Both the position numbers and the translations under genes were made by a program. Below, in pieces: positions 6,569 through 11,212 of a stretch of DNA of 11,212 nt. Position 1 is the stretch's first letter. Each line of letters opens with the position of its first letter. The stretch comes from an uncultured Spirochaetia bacterium (GTDB lineage Bacteria > Spirochaetota > UBA6919): NCBI GenBank assembly GCA_913053665.1, contig CAJXGR010000077.1, positions 1 through 11,212 on the forward strand, given 5' to 3'. Below the pieces are notes generated by a model. It searched no databases. It had not been told where the DNA came from and saw nothing but the letters and a program-made list of their open reading frames with translations.

Positions 6569-7501
6569 ATGATCATGAAATTCCTTAAAATATATATAAC
6601 AGGACTTATATTTATTGCAGCTTGCTCAAATCCACCCTCTAGCAACAAGAATAAGACCCTGCCCCTTGAGAGTCCCGGGATTTCAATGAGTCCAAACTCT
6701 GATACCCACAAGAAATCACCTCTTCAGTCAGGCGATAACACTGTTCTACAAGTTGTTTGCACTAAAACACCGGTCTACCTAAAGCCCTCTATGAAAAGCC
6801 GAAAAGCATCTTTCAGGCTGAATCGTGGCGTGAAATTAACCATCATAAAAAAGCTGTACACGTCCCCCAAAAGGTCTTATGATTTTGGTGAGATTCGTAT
6901 GAAAGGGAGGGCTTATTTTGTCCCCCTTCAGGATCTTGGGCCTCTTCCTGCCAGACAAAAGATGAAGAATGGAAGTATCGTTATAGGCCAGGAGCTGGTG
7001 GATAGAACTCATCCTCTACCTTTAGACTATCAGGCAAAGGATCTGCAGGTTGTCCCTGTAAAATATCGTGTACCTGCCTATAGAACGCGAGTCATGAAAT
7101 TACGAAAAGAGGCCCTCAAAGCGTTTATAGCGATGGCTAATAAGGCAAAGGAGGATGGTGTGGAGATTAAGCTGTTGTCCTGCTTTCGATCCTCTCTGTA
7201 CCAGGAAATACCTTATAAGAGGACGATGAGGTTGGTGGGTCCAAAACAGAGAAGCAGTGCAAAACCCGGTCATTCGGAGCATCAGCTAGGGACTGTGGCG
7301 GATATCACCACCAGAGCTGTTGGCTATCAACTCACTCAGTCACTATCTAAGACAAAGACTTACAGATGGATTAAGAAAAACGCTCACCGCTTTGGCATCC
7401 GTATTTCCTACACCAAAAGGAATTATAAAATAAAAGGCTATATTTGGGAACCCTGGCATTTAAGATATTGGGGCAGGAGGCAGATGGATGTTTCTAACTA
7501 A
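6569..7501 (+). CDS. M15/VanY-type D-alanyl-D-alanine carboxypeptidase lipoprotein with SH3-like region
   Basis: The 310-residue product would trim the terminal D-Ala of peptidoglycan stem peptides in the periplasm. It starts with a canonical lipoprotein signal, FIAAC with the lipidated Cys at C19, followed by a Ser/Pro/Asn-rich linker to about residue 58. Residues about 59-122 look like a bacterial SH3 domain (VVCTKTPVYLKPS, then GRAYFVPLQDLG), a likely cell-wall-binding part. The peptidase domain spans about 135-305. It has the VanY motif SEHQLGTVAD (zinc ligands H238 and D245), R207 in SCFRSS, and EPWH with catalytic E294 and zinc ligand H297. All the expected catalytic residues are present. 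The start at 6569 has only GGGG about 8 bp upstream; ATG at 6575 is an alternative. It is divergent from the repeat lipoprotein. Either peptidoglycan carboxypeptidase or L,D-type endopeptidase specificity is possible. Confidence 0.9.
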   Translation: MIMKFLKIYITGLIFIAACSNPPSSNKNKTLPLESPGISMSPNSDTHKKSPLQSGDNTVLQVVCTKTPVYLKPSMKSRKASFRLNRGVKLTIIKKLYTSPKRSYDFGEIRMKGRAYFVPLQDLGPLPARQKMKNGSIVIGQELVDRTHPLPLDYQAKDLQVVPVKYRVPAYRTRVMKLRKEALKAFIAMANKAKEDGVEIKLLSCFRSSLYQEIPYKRTMRLVGPKQRSSAKPGHSEHQLGTVADITTRAVGYQLTQSLSKTKTYRWIKKNAHRFGIRISYTKRNYKIKGYIWEPWHLRYWGRRQMDVSN

Positions 7502-7597
7502 CTATTATGAAGTAGTTTGACCGCTATCCTGAAAGACAGAGATCCCAGGACGATGAGCCAGACAAGAATGCTTGGCCTATGATAGGTTAATATGGCA

Positions 7598-7625
7598 GTA
7601 GGACGGACATTCTGTCTGTCCTGAC
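7598..7625. repeat. inverted repeat downstream of the VanY-like gene
   Basis: AGGACGGACA and TGTCTGTCCT pair around a TTC loop with a single G-T wobble, and outer GT/AC extend the stem past a one-base bulge. No T-run follows. It lies in the 270-bp gene-free interval 7502-7771, which otherwise holds only the tRNA promoter candidate. Confidence 0.6.
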
Positions 7626-7686
7626 CCATTGGAATGAACAATTATCCAAGAGAATAAAATAACTCGATGGCGGCAAGGAAAATTAG

Positions 7687-7714
7687 TTGACTTTAAAGTA
7701 AAAAATGATATTTT
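7687..7714 (+). promoter_or_regulatory. candidate promoter for the tRNA array
   Basis: TTGACT (7687-7692) and TATTTT (7709-7714) are 16 bp apart, with A/T-rich sequence between. Transcription would start near 7721, about 50 nt before the first tRNA. It is the best sigma70-like match between the VanY-like gene and tRNA-Pro. Confidence 0.45.
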
Positions 7715-7771
7715 TTGGGGACACTTTAGAGGATCGTTTGAATTAAGGTGTTGTAAAAATCAAAAGATATA

Positions 7772-7844
7772 CGGAGCGTAGCTCAGTTGGTAGAGTGCTG
7801 GTTTTGGGAACCAGATGCCGGAGGTTCGAGTCCTCTCGCTCCGA
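7772..7844 (+). tRNA. tRNA-Pro(TGG)
   Basis: The acceptor stem is CGGAGCG with CGCTCCG. The D-stem GCTC pairs with GAGT. The anticodon stem CTGGT/ACCAG encloses the loop TTTGGGA with anticodon TGG at 7805-7807. The T-arm is GGAGG TTCGAGT CCTCT. The discriminator is A. CCA is not encoded. It is the first gene of the array. Confidence 0.96.
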
Positions 7845-7905
7845 GATTGGCGTGATGAAATCGATGTTATCCAATGGGTGATGGCGTTGAGAACATAGAA
7901 TCCAT

Positions 7906-7979
7906 GGGCCGATAGCTCAATTGGATAGAGCAACGGCCTTCTAAGCCGTAGGTTGCAGGTTCGATTCCTGCTCGGCCCA
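7906..7979 (+). tRNA. tRNA-Arg(TCT)
   Basis: The acceptor stem GGGCCGA pairs fully with TCGGCCC. The anticodon stem ACGGC/GCCGT encloses the loop CTTCTAA with anticodon TCT at 7940-7942, which reads AGA and AGG. The T-loop is TTCGATT. The discriminator is A. CCA is not encoded. A 61-nt spacer separates it from tRNA-Pro. Confidence 0.96.
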
Positions 7980-7984
7980 TTTAT

Positions 7985-8059
7985 GGGGATATTAGCTCAG
8001 TTGGTTAGAGTACTGGATTGTGGTTCCAGGGGTCGAGGGTTCGAACCCCTCATGTCCCC
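7985..8059 (+). tRNA. tRNA-His(GTG)
   Basis: The anticodon stem CTGGA/TCCAG encloses the loop TTGTGGT with anticodon GTG. Counting back from the D-stem GCTC shows that the extra G-1 of tRNA-His is encoded at 7985 and pairs with C73 at 8059, as expected for a histidine tRNA. The T-arm is GAGGG TTCGAAC CCCTC. CCA is not encoded. It starts only 5 nt after tRNA-Arg(TCT). Confidence 0.96.
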
Positions 8060-8082
8060 CAGACGATTAGCATTTTGGAATG

Positions 8083-8117
8083 GTGGTAGGGGCGACCCGA
8101 CGGGTCGCCCCTACCAC
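8083..8117. repeat. near-perfect palindrome with 17-bp arms inside the tRNA array
   Basis: The left arm GTGGTAGGGGCGACCCG (8083-8099) is the exact reverse complement of 8101-8117, around a single central A. It sits in the spacer between tRNA-His and tRNA-Arg(TCG) and has no T-run after it. It has the look of a REP-like dispersed element and resembles 3750-3780. In RNA it would form a very stable hairpin within the tRNA precursor. Confidence 0.85.
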
Positions 8118-8129
8118 TGATTGTGAAAG

Positions 8130-8203
8130 GCGCTCGTAGCTCAATTGGATAGAGTATCTGACTTCGGATCAGAGGGTTGAAGGTTCGAGTCCTTCCGGGC
8201 GCA
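8130..8203 (+). tRNA. tRNA-Arg(TCG)
   Basis: The acceptor stem GCGCTCG pairs with CGGGCGC, with one T-G wobble. The anticodon stem TCTGA/TCAGA encloses the loop CTTCGGA with anticodon TCG, which reads CGA. The T-arm is GAAGG TTCGAGT CCTTC. The discriminator is A. CCA is not encoded. Confidence 0.95.
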
Positions 8204-8272
8204 ATCTCTAAAGGCTTTATGGCGGTTATTGAGATGGAGTATCCGTATCAGACTGCTGTTAGGCAATGTAGA

Positions 8273-8345
8273 GGGCCGTTAGCTCAGCTGGTAGAGCAAC
8301 TGACTCTTAATCAGTAGGTCGCAGGTTCGACCCCTGCACGGCTCA
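8273..8345 (+). tRNA. tRNA-Lys(CTT)
   Basis: The acceptor stem GGGCCGT pairs with ACGGCTC, with one G-T wobble. The anticodon stem ACTGA/TCAGT encloses the loop CTCTTAA with anticodon CTT, which reads AAG. The T-arm is GCAGG TTCGACC CCTGC. The discriminator is A. CCA is not encoded. Confidence 0.95.
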
Positions 8346-8384
8346 ATAGATAAGTTGTGAGTGACAGGATCACTTATAAAACCA

Positions 8385-8465
8385 GCGAGAGTGGTGGAAT
8401 TGGTAGACACGCAAGACTTAGAATCTTGTGCCTTTGGTGTGGGGGTTCGAGTCCCCCCTCTCGCA
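8385..8465 (+). tRNA. tRNA-Leu(TAG)
   Basis: The acceptor stem GCGAGAG pairs with CTCTCGC. The anticodon stem CAAGA/TCTTG encloses the loop CTTAGAA with anticodon TAG, which reads CTA and related codons. The longer variable region makes it 81 nt, as expected for a class II tRNA. The T-arm is GGGGG TTCGAGT CCCCC. The discriminator is A. CCA is not encoded. Confidence 0.95.
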
Positions 8466-8474
8466 TCCATACTA

Positions 8475-8546
8475 GCGGGAATAGTTCAGCGGTAGAACAG
8501 TACCTTGCCAAGGTGAAGGTCGCGGGTTCGAGTCCCGTTTCCCGCT
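8475..8546 (+). tRNA. tRNA-Gly(GCC)
   Basis: The acceptor stem GCGGGAA pairs with TTCCCGC. The anticodon loop TTGCCAA has anticodon GCC. The anticodon stem GTACC/GGTGA has a G-A mismatch at the outermost pair (8500 and 8516) and a T-G wobble inside it. The T-arm is GCGGG TTCGAGT CCCGT. The discriminator is T. CCA is not encoded. It is the last tRNA before tig. Confidence 0.93.
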
Positions 8547-8584
8547 CATTTTTCTTTTCTTCATAGGCTGTGGTGTACACTGAA

Positions 8585-8593
8585 TGGTACAAT
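8585..8593 (+). promoter_or_regulatory. candidate extended -10 promoter for tig
   Basis: TGGTACAAT has the TGn extension and a -10 box with five of six matches. No convincing -35 box is seen. Transcription would start near 8600, giving a leader of about 50 nt before the tig ATG. Read-through from the tRNA array is also possible. Confidence 0.35.
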
Positions 8594-8650
8594 AGACCTA
8601 TCTCATCATTTAATATTTCAAGAAACGTTAATATAGGTGAACCGACTTTT

Positions 8651-9985
8651 ATGAGTGTAGAATCTAAAGTTGAGAAATTAGAGAATGCTAAAGTCAAGCT
8701 AACTATTGATATAACAGCTTCCGACGTGAACCAGGGTTTTGATAAGGCCTATAAGAAAATTGGTGCGAAAGTCAAACTACCCGGATTTCGCCCCGGTAAA
8801 GTCCCTAAAAGCATCCTGAAACAACGCTATGAAGATACTGTCAAGAATGAAGCCTTTGAAGAAATATTGAATCAAGCCATTGAAACGGCCATCGTAAAGG
8901 ATAAGCTGAACATTGTTTCGTCCCCTGACATTGAAAACGTGACAGACGTCTACACGAAACTTCAGGAAAATGAAAGTCTGTCGTTCCAGGCCGTTTTGGA
9001 AGTCTACCCAACAGTAGAGCTTGGCCCATACAAAGATTTAACCGTTACCGCCAAGACTTTTTATTACGATGCAAGTCACGTTGATTTAGAGTTGAAAAAG
9101 CTGCAAGATCGTGAAGCAGAAGTCATTAAAAAGGAAAATGATACGGCTGAGACGGATGATCTTCTTCAGATTCAGTGTAATTTTTATCTGGTCGCAAAGG
9201 ACGAGGATAACAACCTTTTACGCCATATTAATCTGAATGGTAATGATGAATGGTTTGGACCCCACCAGGATCAATTGCTGGGCATGAAAGTGGGAGATGA
9301 GAAAGACTTTGGGATGAAAATCCCTGAGGACTATGGAGTGGAAGCCTTGGAGGGGAAGGATGGATATGTTCATGTTAAAATCCTGGAGATCAATTATATA
9401 GACCTTCCCGATATGGATGATGAGCTGGCTAAAGACTATAACTTTGACACGCTGGATGACCTTAAAAAAGATATTGAAACCAAACTTGAGGAAACGGTCA
9501 ATCAAAAAAAGCGAGAAGAGACATTCAGTGCATTGGTCGAGGAAATAATCACTAACTCTCAATTTGACATGGGAGAGGCGGTGGTTGAGAACCGGATCAA
9601 CCAAAATCTAAGAACCATGCAAAAGCAGTTAGAGAAAATGAACGTCTCTTTGGAACACTATCTTGCAATGATCAGGAAATCCTTGGATGAGATAAAGGAT
9701 GAGATGAGAGAGTCTTCTCTAAAGGATATTCAGTTTGATTTGATTCGCCAAAGCGTTATTGAAAAGGAAAAGATTGAAGTGACTGATGAAGATATGGATC
9801 TTGAATACAAGCGATATGCCGATCATGCAAAAATACCTTTTGAAGAAGCCAAAAAGGCCTTATCTCAAAACACCACATTGGACACCTTGGAATACGGACG
9901 ACTCCATAACAAGCTAATTGATTTTTTGATAGAACATAACACGGCTAAAGATGGTGAAAAAGAAGCGATTCAAATAAACTCATAA
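8651..9985 (+). CDS. tig: trigger factor, ribosome-associated chaperone
   Basis: Trigger factor binds at the ribosomal exit tunnel and shelters nascent chains. The 444-residue product has the N-terminal ribosome-binding domain with signature GFRPGKVP at residues 45-52. An FKBP-like peptidyl-prolyl isomerase region follows at roughly 150-235 (AETDDLLQI, then GPHQDQLLGMKVGDEKDF), and then a long charged helical C-terminal chaperone domain. The total length is normal for the family. The ATG at 8651 is chosen because the next residues (SVESKVEKLENAKVKLTIDI) match the usual N-terminal strand and because AGGTGA lies at 8635-8640. A reading from the earlier ATG at 8570 would add 27 atypical residues. 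It follows the tRNA array directly. Unlike many bacteria, clpP and clpX do not follow it. Confidence 0.96.
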   Translation: MSVESKVEKLENAKVKLTIDITASDVNQGFDKAYKKIGAKVKLPGFRPGKVPKSILKQRYEDTVKNEAFEEILNQAIETAIVKDKLNIVSSPDIENVTDVYTKLQENESLSFQAVLEVYPTVELGPYKDLTVTAKTFYYDASHVDLELKKLQDREAEVIKKENDTAETDDLLQIQCNFYLVAKDEDNNLLRHINLNGNDEWFGPHQDQLLGMKVGDEKDFGMKIPEDYGVEALEGKDGYVHVKILEINYIDLPDMDDELAKDYNFDTLDDLKKDIETKLEETVNQKKREETFSALVEEIITNSQFDMGEAVVENRINQNLRTMQKQLEKMNVSLEHYLAMIRKSLDEIKDEMRESSLKDIQFDLIRQSVIEKEKIEVTDEDMDLEYKRYADHAKIPFEEAKKALSQNTTLDTLEYGRLHNKLIDFLIEHNTAKDGEKEAIQINS

Positions 9986-9998
9986 CGAAATGGTTACC

Positions 9999-10028
9999 AC
10001 TAAACGTTGTAGGATTACCCGTTTTAGT
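9999..10028. repeat. weak inverted repeat after tig
   Basis: ACTAAACG and CGTTTTAGT can pair with one bulge across a 13-base loop. It lies in the 63-bp gap between tig and the next gene. With no T-run after it, termination is doubtful and the downstream gene may be read through from tig. Confidence 0.3.
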
Positions 10029-10048
10029 ATAGATACATTGGAGAATCC

Positions 10049-10591
10049 ATGGAACTTTATTCCAGCCTGAATGAGTCTCATAAAGCCTTTATCAAGGAAC
10101 AGAAGCTTTTTTTCACGGCTACAGCCCCTGAAACCGGACGGATCAATCTATCCCCTAAAGGATTGGACAGCTTTTGCGTGATAGATGATCATACCGCTGC
10201 CTACCTTGACCTGACCGGTAGTGGCAACGAAACAGCCTCCCACATTGAGGAAAATGGTCGTCTCACCATCATGTTCTGCAGTTTTACTAAAAAACCGCTT
10301 ATTCTAAGGCTCTATGGACGGGGTGAGATGATTCATCCACGGGATGCCAAATGGGATCACTGGCATTCCTTCTTCCAGAGTATGGTTGGTGAACGTCAAA
10401 TCATCGTGATCCATATTGACTCAGTCCAGGACTCATGTGGTTATGCTGTACCCTACTATGAGTTTAAAGACGAGCGGGATACGTTAACTAAATGGTCTCT
10501 CAAAAAGGGAGATGAGGGTATTGACAAATATCAGCATGAGAACAATCAGGTCAGCTTGGACGGACTGAAGACAAAACTATTTGATGATTAA
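10049..10591 (+). CDS. pyridoxamine 5'-phosphate oxidase-like (PNPOx-fold) family protein
   Basis: The 180-residue product matches a well-known group of PNPOx-fold split-barrel proteins. Recognisable blocks are FFTATAP (residues 21-27), INLSPKGLDSF (32-42), YLDLTGSGNETASHI (52-66), ILRLYGRGEMI (85-95), RQIIVIHIDSVQDSCGYAVP (116-135) and ERDTLTKW (141-148). Members bind FMN or related cofactors. Their substrates are mostly unknown, so real pyridoxamine phosphate oxidase activity should not be assumed. The ATG is preceded by TTGGAGAA at a suitable distance. It lies 63 bp after tig and 44 bp before the next small gene, so these three may share a transcript. The protein lacks a signal sequence and is probably cytosolic. 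Confidence 0.88.
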   Translation: MELYSSLNESHKAFIKEQKLFFTATAPETGRINLSPKGLDSFCVIDDHTAAYLDLTGSGNETASHIEENGRLTIMFCSFTKKPLILRLYGRGEMIHPRDAKWDHWHSFFQSMVGERQIIVIHIDSVQDSCGYAVPYYEFKDERDTLTKWSLKKGDEGIDKYQHENNQVSLDGLKTKLFDD

Positions 10592-10635
10592 AGGCGAAGA
10601 GGATTCGTTTGGGATCCATGAGAAGAGGGCTTTAA

Positions 10636-10896
10636 ATGAGTGAGTTTGTTCTATGGTGGGGGCTGGGAGGATTTCTGATAGTTTTAGCCATCCGTAATGG
10701 CTTATACTTTCAAAAAGCTAAAATACACCCTGTTTTGTTTGTGATGTCCGAAAAAATGATTGATATTTACCGATCCAAAAAGAGTTTTGATGATAAAAGA
10801 ATCCTTGAGGCCGTACGTGCTCAGGGGATTTTATACGCCATTATTGGGGTTGTCTTAATCCTGGTCGGTGTTCTGAGAATGCTGATGGCCTCATAA
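10636..10896 (+). CDS. small two-helix membrane protein, unknown function
   Basis: I do not recognise this 86-residue protein. It has two hydrophobic segments, about residues 5-19 (VLWWGLGGFLIVLAI) and about 64-83 (GILYAIIGVVLILVGVLRML). A charged loop between them (SEKMIDIYRSKKSFDDKRI) contains most of the basic residues and would lie on the cytoplasmic side. AGAGGG at 10624-10629 is a plausible ribosome binding site. The reading frame is clean and the residue distribution is that of a real membrane protein. It follows the PNPOx-like gene closely on the same strand. No catalytic motif is seen. Confidence 0.75.
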   Translation: MSEFVLWWGLGGFLIVLAIRNGLYFQKAKIHPVLFVMSEKMIDIYRSKKSFDDKRILEAVRAQGILYAIIGVVLILVGVLRMLMAS

Positions 10897-10983
10897 TCTG
10901 CCTTGAACGTCAACAAAGACTGTCTTGCTTATTCTGCCTGACAAAAATCACAAACACGATCCATTAAAAAGTTTTTTTTTCTC

Positions 10984-11012
10984 TTGACCCAACAGGTCTT
11001 TTAGATTACATT
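10984..11012 (+). promoter_or_regulatory. candidate promoter for the final secreted protein gene
   Basis: TTGACC (10984-10989) and TACATT (11007-11012) are 17 bp apart. A run of nine T (10972-10980) just upstream of the -35 box could act as an UP-like element. The leader would be about 27 nt. Confidence 0.5.
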
Positions 11013-11045
11013 ATAGCTAGACTAAATATAACTGAAGGTGATCAC

Positions 11046-11212
11046 ATGAAAATGAGAAATGGACTTCAAGGTCTTCTAATATTAATTTTATGCTTAACAT
11101 TGAGTGGATGGGCCTTTGCTGTTGATAAGCCTATCGATAAAATGGTGGAGAGAGGAGATGGGGAGCCAACGGATAAGGCTATTACAGATGAGGTGATTGA
11201 AGTAGAAGGGAT
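11046..11212 (+). CDS. secreted protein, N-terminal fragment (runs off the window)
   Basis: Only 55 codons are visible before the window ends. The start is supported by AAGGTG at 11035-11040. The N-terminus is a classical Sec signal peptide: MKMRNG, a hydrophobic core LLILILCLTLSGW, and a signal peptidase I site AFA before VDKP (cleavage after about residue 25). The mature part begins with a strongly acidic stretch (DKMVERGDGEPTDKAITDEV). Its function cannot be determined from this fragment. Confidence 0.7.
   Translation, partial: MKMRNGLQGLLILILCLTLSGWAFAVDKPIDKMVERGDGEPTDKAITDEVIEVEG

Noticed and set aside
8279..8697. Protein-coding ORFs over the tRNA genes on both strands
   Set aside because: They are translations of tRNA-Lys, tRNA-Leu and tRNA-Gly sequence, a well-known source of false hypothetical proteins.

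Overview
The window is 11.2 kb of moderately AT-rich bacterial chromosome. Several things point to a diderm (Gram-negative) organism: lipoprotein-type signal sequences, a VanY-like periplasmic peptidase, and a tRNA cluster running into the trigger factor gene. That tRNA-to-tig layout and short GTAGGGGCG-type palindromes recall delta-proteobacterial or related uncultured lineages. This placement is an inference from gene style only; nothing here fixes the phylum.

Positions 1-1526 hold two toxin-antitoxin-like modules in tandem on the + strand. The first is a PIN-domain protein followed by a 58-residue basic, helical small protein that overlaps it by 11 bp. The second is a DUF433 antitoxin-like protein overlapping a DUF5615 PIN-like protein by 8 bp. 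Positions 1527-1901 carry no gene but contain a degenerate array of seven 22-bp units just upstream of thioredoxin reductase (trxB, 1902-2846).

Positions 2843-6358 are on the - strand. In transcription order they are a large, very basic, tyrosine-rich repeat lipoprotein, methionine aminopeptidase (map, 20 bp downstream), and a CPBP-family membrane protease. The protease has an N-terminal extension that reads like the FliG N-terminal domain. A good sigma70-type promoter (TTGACT-17-TATTAT) lies upstream of the lipoprotein gene. A short palindromic repeat separates map from the protease gene.

Positions 6569-7501 (+ strand, divergent) encode a lipoprotein with an SH3-like region and an M15/VanY D,D-carboxypeptidase domain. 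Positions 7772-8546 are an array of seven tRNA genes (Pro-TGG, Arg-TCT, His-GTG, Arg-TCG, Lys-CTT, Leu-TAG, Gly-GCC). A near-perfect 17-bp-arm palindrome sits between His and Arg-TCG. The array is followed by trigger factor (tig, 8651-9985), a PNPOx-fold flavoprotein-like gene, a small two-helix membrane protein, and the start of a secreted protein that runs off the window. The usual clpP/clpX genes do not follow tig here.

The points most worth a second look are the FliG-N/CPBP fusion, the 22-bp array, the Trp replacing a conserved active-site His in the methionine aminopeptidase, and the dispersed palindrome family.
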